Origin: Phycisphaerales bacterium
Lineage (GTDB): Bacteria > Planctomycetota > Phycisphaerae > Phycisphaerales > SM1A02
Assembly: GCA_030748455.1 (NCBI GenBank)
Contig: JASMLY010000053.1
Location: forward strand, 37,444 to 101,443
DNA: 64,000 bases
Direction: 5' to 3'
Part shown: piece by piece, positions 16,218 through 26,107 of the stretch
Position numbering within the stretch: the stretch's first letter is position 1
Layout of the letters: each line of letters starts with the position of its first letter
The notes under the pieces: model-generated
Databases searched by the model: none
Told to the model about the DNA's origin: nothing
What the model saw: the letters and a program-made list of their open reading frames with translations, nothing else
Made by a program: the position numbers and the translations under genes

Positions 16218-17138
16218 ATGGATCCTGTCCTCCCTTATCTTGCCTGTCTCGTTTTGGCTCTTACGATCTACGCAGCGATACGCCCAGCATCGTTAACATT
16301 TCGGATCGCTGCGATCGTTGCAGTTGTTGCCGCAGCGGGCTGGGTACTTGGGATCGTTGCAGGATTCTTCTCTTCCCTTGCAGGAGATGCCACAAGCCCA
16401 TTTTTCATTCTCTTTAGTCTTGCACTCATTGCTGCTGCAATTCGAATGGTTTCCCATGAGAGACCAATTTACTGTGCGTTGCATTTTGTTTTAGTCGTCA
16501 TTGCATCCGCAGGGTTGCTTTTGCTACTCGAAGCAGAGTTTATGGCGTTTGCACTTATTATTGTGTACGCCGGTGCCATCCTGATCACGTACATGTTCGT
16601 TCTCATGCTCGCGAACCAAGCAGCAGACCCTCTCCAACCAGAAACGATGGCGTTGCATGACAAAATCCCTCGGGAGCCAGCAACCGCAGTGGGCGTTGGT
16701 TTCTTAGTATTGTGTATCGTGACAGGAACAGTGTTGCACGGTACAGAACAACTCCCCGAACGACCACAAAGTACAACATCTTGGCACACCTTAGAGAAAC
16801 TGCCAAAACAATTTGAAGAAACTGTTCTGGCTTTTGACGATTCTTTTGCATGGCCTCCACACGTTCATCAAGATGGGAAAGCGATTCAGTTTGATAACGA
16901 AACTGTCTACATTGTTTCTGCAAATGGTACTCGTCTTGAACTAGAGGAATCGATGTTGCCAACAAATACTCAGTTGGTGGGATGGTCGCTCGTCAATGAT
17001 TTTCCTGTAAGTTTGGAACTTGCAGGGGTAATCCTTCTGATGGCAATGCTCGGTGCTGCGATCCTTGCACGGCGTGCAATTGAACTTGGTGAACGAGAAA
17101 AACGTGCAGCCCTGCTCCATGACGAGGTGCCCTCATGA
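16218..17138 (+). CDS. nuoJ: NADH-quinone oxidoreductase subunit J
   Basis: This 306-residue membrane subunit of complex I lies in the proton-pumping arm. The N-terminal helices and the conserved YAGAILITYMFVLMLAN (residues ~116-132) identify NuoJ. It is much longer than the ~165-200 residues usual for bacteria. An insert of about 80 mostly hydrophilic residues (~175-255) lies before the last helix. The gene begins a five-gene nuoJKLMN operon and overlaps nuoK by 4 bases. The catalytic-arm genes nuoA-I are not next to it. Confidence 0.92.
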   Translation: MDPVLPYLACLVLALTIYAAIRPASLTFRIAAIVAVVAAAGWVLGIVAGFFSSLAGDATSPFFILFSLALIAAAIRMVSHERPIYCALHFVLVVIASAGLLLLLEAEFMAFALIIVYAGAILITYMFVLMLANQAADPLQPETMALHDKIPREPATAVGVGFLVLCIVTGTVLHGTEQLPERPQSTTSWHTLEKLPKQFEETVLAFDDSFAWPPHVHQDGKAIQFDNETVYIVSANGTRLELEESMLPTNTQLVGWSLVNDFPVSLELAGVILLMAMLGAAILARRAIELGEREKRAALLHDEVPS

Positions 17139-17458
17139 TGCTTGGTGTATTTGGTGCTGGGACACTTGCAAGTTATCTGGTTGTGAGCGGAATCCTCCTC
17201 ACAATTGGTGTCATAGGATTTTTTGTTCGGCGAAATTTGATCGTCATGTTCTTGTGTACCGAACTCATGTTCCAAGCAGCAGCAATCGCATTTGTTGCTG
17301 CAGGTAGATACTACTTTGACTATTCAGGGCAAGTCATGGTGATATTTTTACTCACCGTTGCGGCTGCAGAAGCAGCACTCGCCCTCGCACTTGTGGTCTT
17401 TATGCACAGACAACGTGAAACACTAGATCCAGACGCATTCGGAGAACTAGCCGAATGA
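17135..17458 (+). CDS. nuoK: NADH-quinone oxidoreductase subunit K
   Basis: This 107-residue subunit has three membrane helices, the normal NuoK topology. The two glutamates important for proton transfer are visible in LCTELMFQAAA (helix 2) and VAAAEAALALALVV (helix 3). It overlaps nuoJ and nuoL by 4 bases each, indicating coupled translation. Confidence 0.95.
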   Translation: MMLGVFGAGTLASYLVVSGILLTIGVIGFFVRRNLIVMFLCTELMFQAAAIAFVAAGRYYFDYSGQVMVIFLLTVAAAEAALALALVVFMHRQRETLDPDAFGELAE

Positions 17459-19692
17459 TTGGTGTATTTCCAATTGCAACCCTTCTTGGTTCGACAGTAC
17501 CAGCGCAGGCTGATCAACTACTTACAACAGTGACGCCAAACTGGGCACAATGTATCTTGTGGATGCCGCTGATTTCACTCGTTCTTTGCGGCGTGTGTGC
17601 AGCACTCAAAGTGAAAACAAAAGCCCCAGCGGTGATTACCATTGTGTCTCTTGCAACTTCGTTTGCATTAACATTGATGCTATACCTTGGGTACCAAGGT
17701 CCTCAAGTTATTCATGTGTTCGATTGGGTGCAAGCGCATTGGAATGGTGGCTCATTCGTAGCCAACTTTGCTCTGTATATTGACTCCCTCACGTTGCTTT
17801 GGATGCTCTTCGTTACAGGGCTTGGCACGTTGATTGCAATATATGCTTCGGAGTATATGGAGCATGATGTTGGGAAGGGATACACACGATTTTTTGCTGG
17901 TGTCAGTGTCTTTTTGTTCGCTATGAGTTGCCTTGTTATGGGCGACAATTTGCTCATGCTCTACCTCGGTTGGGAAGGTGTTGGCTTTGCATCGTATTGG
18001 CTCATTGGATATTTTTATCGCCGTCCAGCAGCAGTTGCTGCTGCAAAAAAGGCGTTCATTGTGAACCGCATCGGTGACTTGGGGTTGGCACTTGCTATCT
18101 ATCTGATTTGGTCAACCTTTGGCACAATTCAATATGACGGAATCATGACAGTGTTTCAAGCACGTGATGGCGATGCGGGCTCTTTTCCAACATTTGGTGG
18201 TTGGAGTGTGCATGCAATTCCATACCTTTTGATGCTCGCTGCCTTTGGTAAATCTGCGCAGTTACCTCTATACGTTTGGTTGCCTGACGCAATGGAAGGC
18301 CCAACTCCCGTTTCGGCATTGATTCATGCTGCAACAATGGTAACCGCCGGTGTGTATCTCATAGCTCGAACATATCCACTCTTCCAACTCGACAATCACG
18401 CCTTACCAACTGTTGCATGGGTTGGCGGTTTGACAGCACTCTTTGCAGCCACGATAGGGATGGCGCAGTACGACATCAAACGGATTATGGCGTACTCTAC
18501 TGTCTCACAACTTGGGTACATGTTCCTTGGGTTAGGCGTTCTTTCTAGCTACGGAGCTGCGTACCACGTATTCACTCATGCATTTTTCAAAGCAGTTCTC
18601 TTTTTGACATGCGGTGCAATTATGCACGGTTTTGCAGGTCAACTCGACCTTCGTAAACTCTCGGGATTACGCAGCATGAGGGGTTGGAAGATTGTGAGTT
18701 ATACGATGCTTGTGGGTTGCTTATGCCTTGCGGGTTTCCCATTTACAAGTGGATACTTTTCGAAAGATGCAATCCTTGCTGAAGCATTTGTAACACAGGG
18801 ATCAGGATTTGTCGTCCTTGGATGGATTGCAATTTTTACAGCAGGACTTACTGCGTATTACACATTTCGCGTTTGGTTTCGGGTGTGCTGTGGCCCAAAA
18901 ATGTATGAAGCAGGTGATGAATTACATGGGGAAGATCCTTCCTCATTCCATCCTCACGCCCCACGTTTTGCAATCAACTTCGTTTTGTCAGTCATCGCTG
19001 CTGGTGCAATCCTTGCCGCGGTTCCGTATTTCATGGACAACAATACAGAAGGGCTCCATGGCGGATGGGTTGCAGAGATGGTGAACGATTCGCCAGCAGC
19101 TGCAGGAGTGCCCGGAAGTGCAGCCTCTCGTGAATTACATGAGGGGCACCAACCTCACGGTTCAATCCTCGGTGAGGAGCACCAACCTCACGGTTCAATC
19201 CTCGGTGAGGAGCACCAACCTCACGGTTCAATCCTCGGTATGGATCCACACAAAGCGATGTACTACATCTCTGGTGTTGTTGGCATGATCGGAGTAGCGC
19301 TTGCCTTCTTTTTCCATCTCGCAAACAGAAAGGCTGCAGACAGAGTACGAAGTAAACTTCTTGCGTCAAAACTGACCCGCTGGCTTCCAACTGCTATGGA
19401 AAACAAATGGTACGTAGACGAACTGTACATTGCAGTTATTCGTACACCACTTTGGATTCTCGGAAAAGTCTTTGCAGTGATCGATCGAGGGATCATTGAT
19501 GGGTTACTAGTCAATGGTATCGCAGCCATTCCAAGAAGCGTCGCACGTTGGTTCTCACCACTTCATAATGGTGCAGTGCAAAGTTATGCAGTATCAATGC
19601 TTGGTGGCGCTGCACTCATCGTGTTTCTCATGATGTTTATGCCCGAGATCATGGCGTTTCTCCAATCAACAATGATCGGAGGTGGTTCATGA
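17455..19692 (+). CDS. nuoL: NADH-quinone oxidoreductase subunit L
   Basis: This 745-residue antiporter-like subunit of complex I is longer than the usual ~610-650. The core proton-channel signatures are GWEGVGFASYWLIG, LYVWLPDAMEGPTPVSALIHAATMV (in two parts) and HAFFKAVLFLTCGAI. The C-terminal region should form the lateral helix that ties the pumping modules together. Between the core and that region, residues ~565-595 contain three nearly exact copies of HQPHGSILGEE. The flanking loop is long and hydrophilic. It overlaps nuoM by 4 bases. Confidence 0.95.
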   Translation: MIGVFPIATLLGSTVPAQADQLLTTVTPNWAQCILWMPLISLVLCGVCAALKVKTKAPAVITIVSLATSFALTLMLYLGYQGPQVIHVFDWVQAHWNGGSFVANFALYIDSLTLLWMLFVTGLGTLIAIYASEYMEHDVGKGYTRFFAGVSVFLFAMSCLVMGDNLLMLYLGWEGVGFASYWLIGYFYRRPAAVAAAKKAFIVNRIGDLGLALAIYLIWSTFGTIQYDGIMTVFQARDGDAGSFPTFGGWSVHAIPYLLMLAAFGKSAQLPLYVWLPDAMEGPTPVSALIHAATMVTAGVYLIARTYPLFQLDNHALPTVAWVGGLTALFAATIGMAQYDIKRIMAYSTVSQLGYMFLGLGVLSSYGAAYHVFTHAFFKAVLFLTCGAIMHGFAGQLDLRKLSGLRSMRGWKIVSYTMLVGCLCLAGFPFTSGYFSKDAILAEAFVTQGSGFVVLGWIAIFTAGLTAYYTFRVWFRVCCGPKMYEAGDELHGEDPSSFHPHAPRFAINFVLSVIAAGAILAAVPYFMDNNTEGLHGGWVAEMVNDSPAAAGVPGSAASRELHEGHQPHGSILGEEHQPHGSILGEEHQPHGSILGMDPHKAMYYISGVVGMIGVALAFFFHLANRKAADRVRSKLLASKLTRWLPTAMENKWYVDELYIAVIRTPLWILGKVFAVIDRGIIDGLLVNGIAAIPRSVARWFSPLHNGAVQSYAVSMLGGAALIVFLMMFMPEIMAFLQSTMIGGGS
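19147..19239 (+). repeat. In-frame 33-bp tandem repeat inside nuoL
   Basis: Two full 33-base units (19147-19179, 19180-19212) and a 27-base third unit (19213-19239) are identical at DNA level. They encode His-Gln-Pro-His-Gly-Ser-Ile-Leu-Gly-Glu-Glu. Identity at silent positions suggests recent expansion. Confidence 0.95.
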
Positions 19693-21296
19693 CACCTTGG
19701 CTCTTGTTGCTTTTGCCACTAGTGGGAGCGCTCGTCATTTTTCTTTCAAAGGCGGAGTTATCGAAGTGGATTTCACTTGGTGTTTCTCTCCTCGTGTTCG
19801 TGATTAGCATTTTGATGTCTGTGCAATTTGGCGCATGGGGGTCGATGGGCACAGGAGTACGTTCAAGTTTTTCATGGGTAAACCAATTTGGCTTGACATT
19901 AGATCTCGGGGCAGATTCTGTCGCAATGATGCTTGTGTTACTCACTACACTCCTCGTCCCTCTTTGTGTATGGGGCTCTTTCAATGCAATCAATTCAAGA
20001 CGACGAGAATATTATGCTTGGTTACTCATTCTTGAGACAGCGATGCTCGGAGTGTTTCTTGCTCAAGACCTCATTTTGTTTTACGTGAGTTTTGAGTTAA
20101 CACTTGTTCCTATGTTCTTTTTGATTGCGATCTATGGCGGGAAAAATCGAGCACATGCAAGCGTAAAGTTTTTTATCTATACATTCACAGGTTCGCTTTT
20201 TATGCTTGCCGGCTTTGTGTATGTTGCTTGGGAGTATGCACTCTCGACAGGTAACGTTTGGTCGTTCGCTATTCAAGACTTGACAACTTTTGCAGCAACA
20301 CAAATGTCAAGCAGCGAACAAGCTTGGATTTTGTTTGCGTTACTTGCAGGGTTCGCTGTCAAAATACCCGTCTTCCCTGTCCATACGTGGTTGCCTCTTG
20401 CACATACGGAAGCTCCTACAGCTGGGTCGGTGATTCTGGCAGGCGTCTTACTGAAGCTTGGGACATTTGGTGTGTATAGATTTATCTTGCCTATGGTTCC
20501 TGAAGCTCTTGTTGTTTGGGCTCCTGCCATAGCAGTTCTCGCGATCGTCGGTATTTTGTATGCCGCCTTGATTTGCTGGGTACAAGACGACATCAAAAAA
20601 CTCATTGCGTATTCGTCGGTGAGCCATCTTGGTTTTTGTGTGTTAGGACTTGTTGCTCTTAATCCCATTGGCTTAGAAGGTGCTGTGTTGTACATGATTA
20701 ATCATGGTCTCTCAACTGGCGCACTCTTTTTCTTGATTGGCATGATGTACGAGCGCTACCACACTCGTGACATGAATCTGGTTGGGGGGTTGGCAAAATC
20801 AATGCCAATCTGGTCAGTTTTCCTCGTCTTCTTCGTACTTGCAAGTGTTGGATTACCTGGCTTGAACGGTTTTGTTAGTGAATTTATGTGTTTGCTTGGG
20901 ACGTTCATTGCAACGGGTGATGCACAGCAGTGGCAGGGTGTGCTCGGACCTACATACGCTGCTGTTGCAGCGCTTGGCATGGTGCTCGCAGCGATGTACT
21001 TGCTCATCATGGTAGGCAAGATTGTTTTTGGTTCATTGAAAGAACCAGATTCAACAGATCGAGGCGTGCTTCCAACTGATTTGTCTCTCCGTGAAATCGG
21101 TGTGCTTGTACCGCTTGCTGTTCTTTGTCTTTGGATTGGAGTTCAGCCCACAGTACTTACTGATGCCATGAGAGGATCGGTTGAAAAGGTTCTCTCGCCC
21201 TATCCTCAGATAGTTGAACAATACAGGACAGAGCAAGGCAATCCAATCCACATACCTGTTACACAATCAACAGACAAGGAGGATCAGCATGGGTGA
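19689..21296 (+). CDS. nuoM: NADH-quinone oxidoreductase subunit M
   Basis: This 535-residue antiporter-like subunit has about 14 membrane helices. The conserved glutamate segment FYVSFELTLVPMFFLIAIYGG, the lysine helix VKIPVFPVHTWLPLAHTEAPT and KKLIAYSSVSHLGFCVLG identify NuoM. A ribosome site (ggagg) precedes the start. It overlaps nuoL by 4 bases and nuoN by 8 bases. Confidence 0.96.
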   Translation: MTPWLLLLLPLVGALVIFLSKAELSKWISLGVSLLVFVISILMSVQFGAWGSMGTGVRSSFSWVNQFGLTLDLGADSVAMMLVLLTTLLVPLCVWGSFNAINSRRREYYAWLLILETAMLGVFLAQDLILFYVSFELTLVPMFFLIAIYGGKNRAHASVKFFIYTFTGSLFMLAGFVYVAWEYALSTGNVWSFAIQDLTTFAATQMSSSEQAWILFALLAGFAVKIPVFPVHTWLPLAHTEAPTAGSVILAGVLLKLGTFGVYRFILPMVPEALVVWAPAIAVLAIVGILYAALICWVQDDIKKLIAYSSVSHLGFCVLGLVALNPIGLEGAVLYMINHGLSTGALFFLIGMMYERYHTRDMNLVGGLAKSMPIWSVFLVFFVLASVGLPGLNGFVSEFMCLLGTFIATGDAQQWQGVLGPTYAAVAALGMVLAAMYLLIMVGKIVFGSLKEPDSTDRGVLPTDLSLREIGVLVPLAVLCLWIGVQPTVLTDAMRGSVEKVLSPYPQIVEQYRTEQGNPIHIPVTQSTDKEDQHG

Positions 21297-22836
21297 TCGT
21301 CTTTGGTTATTAGTTCCAGAATTCATCTTGCTCGCTGGCGCGATGGCTTGTGCACTTGGAGGTATTTCTAGGTTTGCCTCAATACGCAGAAGAGTCGGAT
21401 TCATCGCGAGTCTCTTTCTTGCTCTTGCACTTATTGCGATTCCGTACTTTAACTCTCAACAAGGTCAAACTCCCGAGGGCACGATGTTGCCCAACCTCAG
21501 CTTCTATATCAAAATGGTTGTCGCGTTTGTTGGTTTGTTGTTCGTTGCAACAGCAGGGGGATTGGTAGATAGAACATATGAAAAAGCAATAGGTTCTGGG
21601 AAAGATCGTTTTGATCCGCTCCGGTCAAGTTCTGGTGAATTTCACGCTTTATTGTTGCTTAGTTTGACAGGAGTCATGCTACTCTGCGAAGCGCGAGACC
21701 TTATTTGGCTCTTCCTTGCACTCGAACTTGTTTCACTTCCAACATACGTGATGGTTGCAGTCAGTCGTTGGGCGAGAACCGCCCAAGAAGCTGCAATGAA
21801 ATATTTCTTTCTCGGTGCGCTCTCAGCAGCACTCATGTTGTATGGATTCGCGTTGTTGTACGCCTCGACAGGTTCTCTCGTTTTACAGGATATTGCAGCC
21901 TCACTAGCCACGCAGCAAGCTGATGGTGGAATATCAGCCATCGCGCAAGTTGGCATGTTGATGGCTATTTTTGGTTTGCTCTACAAAATTGCTGCAGCCC
22001 CCATGCATTTGTATGCTCCAGATGTGTACCAAGGTGCAGCATCTCCAGTGACTGCATTTTTAGCGTTTGTGCCAAAAACTGCCGGAATGATTGCGATTAT
22101 GACGCTTCTTACTTTGGTTGGGTGGGACGATGGTTTACCACCGGCAATCGAGATGTCACTTTGGGTTGTTGCAGTGTTGACCATGATTCTTGGTAACATC
22201 GGTGCACTCCTGCAACGTTCTGCGAAACGAATGCTTGGGTATAGTTCAATCGCGCACAGTGGATATATGTTGATTGGTGTCATCGCTGGTCCTGAACTCG
22301 GATTTCAAGCAGTCCTTGTCTATTTGCTCATCTATGGAGTAACCAACACTTCAGCATTTGCAACGCTTGCCGCGCTTTCGAGAAATGGCAAACAGGTGGA
22401 TTCGCTTGACGATCTCGCAGGTCTCTACAAAACAAGTCCTCTTGCTGCTGCAGCGATGGCAATTTCTTGCGGCTCCCTCCTTGGAATACCACCGTTGTTT
22501 GGTTTCTGGGGAAAACTTCTCCTCTTTGCTGCAGGTATTGCTGCAGGACAACTTTCTCTCATTATTGTCGCTGCTGTGAGTAGTGCTGTGAGTGCTTGGT
22601 ATTACCTGCGGATCATTGGACTTGTGTTACTCTCCCCACCGCAGAACCAAGGTGATGCTACGAAGGTGTCCTTACGTTGGCCTCTAGCGGTTGCACTTGT
22701 AGGCGCGTGTATTGCGTTGGTTGGGCCAGTCTTCTTAGAACGTACTGTAACGAGTGCAAATGAGGCGATCGAGATTCCAGAAGCTGAAGTGGTTATGCCT
22801 TTGCCTTCGGTTGAGGTGGACGGCGAAAGAGCGTAA
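21289..22836 (+). CDS. nuoN: NADH-quinone oxidoreductase subunit N
   Basis: This 515-residue antiporter-like subunit completes the membrane arm. The start at 21289 is chosen because aaggagg lies 6 bases upstream. Signatures include LFLALELVSLPTYVMVA, AAMKYFFLGALSAALMLYG, MHLYAPDVYQGAASPVT and KRMLGYSSIAHSGYMLIG. Its 3' end overlaps the convergent membrane-protein gene by 44 bases. Confidence 0.96.
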   Translation: MGDRLWLLVPEFILLAGAMACALGGISRFASIRRRVGFIASLFLALALIAIPYFNSQQGQTPEGTMLPNLSFYIKMVVAFVGLLFVATAGGLVDRTYEKAIGSGKDRFDPLRSSSGEFHALLLLSLTGVMLLCEARDLIWLFLALELVSLPTYVMVAVSRWARTAQEAAMKYFFLGALSAALMLYGFALLYASTGSLVLQDIAASLATQQADGGISAIAQVGMLMAIFGLLYKIAAAPMHLYAPDVYQGAASPVTAFLAFVPKTAGMIAIMTLLTLVGWDDGLPPAIEMSLWVVAVLTMILGNIGALLQRSAKRMLGYSSIAHSGYMLIGVIAGPELGFQAVLVYLLIYGVTNTSAFATLAALSRNGKQVDSLDDLAGLYKTSPLAAAAMAISCGSLLGIPPLFGFWGKLLLFAAGIAAGQLSLIIVAAVSSAVSAWYYLRIIGLVLLSPPQNQGDATKVSLRWPLAVALVGACIALVGPVFLERTVTSANEAIEIPEAEVVMPLPSVEVDGERA

Positions 22837-23632
22837 GTTGTAAGCCAAGACCTGCAAGAGCGAGTGAACCATAGAGCAATAGTAAAACAATCGGGGAGAT
22901 TTCAGTAAGAACTTGTTGTGACCAGAGAATTGACGCACCATTTCGTATCGCTTCGATTATCAGCAAACTCCCTACGCAAGAAGTGACAATTGAAGCCGCG
23001 AAATGTGGCATAAATGTTGCGATCAGTAATCCAAGAAGTAACCCTGCAATCGATGCACCTACGAGCATGAGGCGTGGTCCTGCCGGAATCGCAGCCCACG
23101 CTGCGTTTGCACGTGCAATACCATCTCGAATCGCTTGGCCTGCGTGTTCTGCGATCATTTTGAAGGCTACGCCAAGTGCATTGGATGTAGATACCTGAGG
23201 TAGTGACGGTGCGGAACTTGTTTCTTGTTCTGCGGGGGTATTGGCATCGATTTCTGTGGGTTCAGTGTTTGGCGAGTCCGCCGTTGCAGCATCAATGACG
23301 TTTGATACAACCTCCTGCCCATTGCTAAGATCTGCGGCGTGCCATGTAACAACAGGGGATGCAATCGCAAGACCAAGAGCTAGCGTGAGCAAAATTGCGA
23401 ACTTCGCGATGCCCACAGCAATGACAGCCCCAATAATGGCAGTGATGAGGGCAATTAGGAGTGGGGAAACATCAACAGAAAGGCTTGGTGCAAGTAGGAG
23501 TCCACATCCTGCTCCAAATAGGCCACCCATGAGGCCAACAGCAGGGCGGAGTAACCTGCCCCCTGCAACGAGGAGGATCAACGCTGTGATCGCTGTAACG
23601 ATTGGAATGATGATCTGTGGGTTTACGGTCAT
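22793..23632 (-). CDS. Unknown multi-helix membrane protein
   Basis: This 279-residue protein begins at ATG 23632. It has about four N-terminal hydrophobic helices rich in Gly and Ala (TAITALILLVAGGRLLRP, GGLFGAGCGLLLAP, LIALITAIIGAVIAVG). A polar Thr/Glu/Pro-rich loop covers residues ~135-165, and three or four further helices follow (LMLVGASIAGLLLGLLIA and others). It ends with a basic tail RRPPQPKAKA. I recognise no family; the two-half layout resembles DUF4203-like membrane proteins, but this is only an impression. Confidence 0.7.
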   Translation of the reverse strand: MTVNPQIIIPIVTAITALILLVAGGRLLRPAVGLMGGLFGAGCGLLLAPSLSVDVSPLLIALITAIIGAVIAVGIAKFAILLTLALGLAIASPVVTWHAADLSNGQEVVSNVIDAATADSPNTEPTEIDANTPAEQETSSAPSLPQVSTSNALGVAFKMIAEHAGQAIRDGIARANAAWAAIPAGPRLMLVGASIAGLLLGLLIATFMPHFAASIVTSCVGSLLIIEAIRNGASILWSQQVLTEISPIVLLLLYGSLALAGLGLQLTLFRRPPQPKAKA

Positions 23633-23716
23633 AAAAAGGGGTTCTCTCTTATCGTCATTGGGAATCTCTGTCCATTGTATTTCATACAAGAGGGAACCAA
23701 ACAGCCCTCTCTCAGA

Positions 23717-23722
23717 TAGAAT
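23717..23722 (+). promoter_or_regulatory. -10 box of the DUF255 gene
   Basis: TAGAAT ends 6 bases before the ATG at 23729, as expected for a leaderless transcript. Confidence 0.5.
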
Positions 23723-23728
23723 GCTCTG

Positions 23729-26107
23729 ATGTTGAGACAGAACGTATTGAAGGCAACAGTACTGCTTGCCGTAGGGATAGGAATGAATATGGCGTATGAG
23801 CAGAAGGCAGCAGGATGCCAAGATCAAACACCACCAAAAGCAGAAGAAGGTCGCAATAGGCTAGGGGAGACAACGAGCCCATATCTTTTGCAACATGCAA
23901 AAAATCCGGTCCATTGGTGGCCCTGGGGAGAAGCGGCATTTGATGCCGCTGTGGAGCAAAACAAACCAATTTTCATGAGTATTGGATATTCAACATGTTA
24001 TTGGTGCCACGTGATGGAGCGTGAGAGTTTCGAGGATGAAGAAGTTGCAGCGTATCTCAATGAACATTTCATCTCGATCAAGGTTGACCGAGAAGAGAGA
24101 CCAGATGTCGATGAAATTTACATGATGGCAACACAGCTCATGAATCAAGGGCAGGGGGGTTGGCCGATGTCTGTTTTTCTTGAACCAACTGAACTCAAAC
24201 CCTTCTACGCTGGCACATATTTCCCAAAAGAAGACAGAGGGACAAGGCGTGGGTTTTTGAGTGTTCTTCGATTCATGTCAGAGAACTTCAACAACAACAG
24301 AGAAGCTGTAGACAAACACGCAACAGCCGTTGCAAATGCTGTAGTGAACCGTTTAACAACTGCTCCTGAGGCAGCAAACATCAATTCTAAAACCGTGCAG
24401 GAAGGGATCGCCGCCCTTCTAGCAGGAGAAGACAAAACACATGGTGGGTTTGCAACTTCTCCAAAATTTCCCATGCCGATCTATAGCGATTTTCTCATGG
24501 AAACAGGCTGGAATATTCCACAAGTTCGCAAAGCGGTCACGCGCGTACTTGATGCCATGCTCCAAGGTGGGATGTACGATCAGGTCGGCGGCGGTTTTCA
24601 CAGGTACAGCACCGATGAAAAGTGGCTCGTTCCTCATTTCGAAAAAATGCTGTATGACAATGGGCAGTTACTTTCTACGTATGCAAACGCATACGAACTC
24701 ACGGAGGATGAGACGTACGCGAATGTCTTGCGTGAAACTGTGGCATACGTCGAGCGAGAGTTGAGTTCTCCAGATGGGGGCTTTCTATCAGCGCAGGATG
24801 CAGAGACGAATCACCTTGAAGGCGAAACGTATTTGTGGAGAGAGAATGAACTCCGCGAGGCACTTACAACGGCAGGACAAGAATCAGAGATCGCTTTCGC
24901 ACTCTCAGTCTACGGTGTTGATCAAGGCACAAATTTTCAAGATCCTCATCACCTAGAAGTACCTCCAACGAACGTGCTGTATCTCGTAGATCACCCAGAA
25001 AAGATAGCAAAAACACACGGTCTGACAAGAGAAGAGTTTGAGGAGAAACTTGCAACAGTCAATCATGCGTTACTCTCTTTTCGAGAAACAAGAGATCAAC
25101 CATCGACAGATGACAAAGTTATTACTGCATGGAATGGGCTCATGATCGGGGGGTTGGCTGACGCTGGTAGAGTTTTGGGAGAACAACAATGGATTGATCG
25201 AGCGAAAGCTGGAGTAGACTTCATCCAGAATGAAATGCGTACACATGATGGTAGACTTCTACGAACATGGCGGAATGGAACCAAAGGAAATGCTGGGTTT
25301 CTTGAAGATTACGCTTCGATGATTCGGGGGTTACTTTCCTTGTATGTTGCGAGTGGGGATGCATCGGTTCTGGACTTCGCAAAACTCCTGTACGCAACTG
25401 CTAAAAGTCGCTTTTATGTAGATGGTGAGGGTTGGTATGACACAGAGGAAAACCAGTCAGATTTGTTCGTCCGCACTAGAGCTTTTGCTGATGGCGCTGT
25501 TCCCGCAGCAACGTCAATGATTCTCGATGCATTGGTGACACTTGCAGAATTGACTTCAGAGCAGCACTATCTAGATGACGCGATCGAAGCTGTTACGTAT
25601 GAAAGTGGATTCATGAAAGAGTCTCCTGTGGCAGCAGTTGTTGCGATGGGCGCCTTTCATCGATTACTAGAAGCACACCCTGAACTGTTCCATGAGGAAT
25701 TTGAAGTTTCTTTGGCAAATCCATCTCCCGTTCGAATGAGTTGTTCAGAATCCAAGTTGCAACTTCGTGTTGGAGATTCAAAGACAATACATCTACGATT
25801 GAACCTTGCAAAGGGTTGGCACATCAATGCCCATGAACCAGGTTCAGAATATGCAGTTCCATTAGCCCTTTCTGTTCTTGGAAGTGGTGTTTCTATTTCA
25901 GTGGCTTGGCCAGAACCAGAGCGCATCACTTCTGCCGGCGAGTCAGTTTCCGTATATGGGGGTGTTGTAGAAATACCAATTACGATTACGGCGACATCTT
26001 CGATTGCTTCGAAGCTTATGATTACATGGCAAGCATGTACTGAAGAAAGTTGCCTTGCTTCTGAAACGCACGAAGTTCCTTGCAACATATCTGTGAGCCA
26101 AAAATGA
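23729..26107 (+). CDS. Exported DUF255 (YyaL/SPATA20-like) protein with DsbD-like C-terminal domain
   Basis: This is a 792-residue protein. Residues 1-~30 are a signal peptide. Residues ~45-200 form the thioredoxin-like DUF255 domain: [22 protein letters not shown], then the active-site motif STCYWCHVM, then [14 protein letters not shown]. Residues ~215-665 form the alpha/alpha-toroid region found in this family ([30 protein letters not shown]). Residues ~670-792 add a beta domain like the N-terminal domain of Dsb[15 protein letters not shown] and WQACTEESC with two Cys. Family members are usually cytosolic and lack this tail, so an extracytoplasmic thiol-disulfide role is inferred. It overlaps the asparaginase-like gene by 4 bases. 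Confidence 0.9.
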   Translation: MLRQNVLKATVLLAVGIGMNMAYEQKAAGCQDQTPPKAEEGRNRLGETTSPYLLQHAKNPVHWWPWGEAAFDAAVEQNKPIFMSIGYSTCYWCHVMERESFEDEEVAAYLNEHFISIKVDREERPDVDEIYMMATQLMNQGQGGWPMSVFLEPTELKPFYAGTYFPKEDRGTRRGFLSVLRFMSENFNNNREAVDKHATAVANAVVNRLTTAPEAANINSKTVQEGIAALLAGEDKTHGGFATSPKFPMPIYSDFLMETGWNIPQVRKAVTRVLDAMLQGGMYDQVGGGFHRYSTDEKWLVPHFEKMLYDNGQLLSTYANAYELTEDETYANVLRETVAYVERELSSPDGGFLSAQDAETNHLEGETYLWRENELREALTTAGQESEIAFALSVYGVDQGTNFQDPHHLEVPPTNVLYLVDHPEKIAKTHGLTREEFEEKLATVNHALLSFRETRDQPSTDDKVITAWNGLMIGGLADAGRVLGEQQWIDRAKAGVDFIQNEMRTHDGRLLRTWRNGTKGNAGFLEDYASMIRGLLSLYVASGDASVLDFAKLLYATAKSRFYVDGEGWYDTEENQSDLFVRTRAFADGAVPAATSMILDALVTLAELTSEQHYLDDAIEAVTYESGFMKESPVAAVVAMGAFHRLLEAHPELFHEEFEVSLANPSPVRMSCSESKLQLRVGDSKTIHLRLNLAKGWHINAHEPGSEYAVPLALSVLGSGVSISVAWPEPERITSAGESVSVYGGVVEIPITITATSSIASKLMITWQACTEESCLASETHEVPCNISVSQK

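Noticed and set aside
16012..16296. A 94-codon plus-strand frame before and into nuoJ
   Set aside because: It runs through the nuoJ start in another frame and has no supporting start signal.
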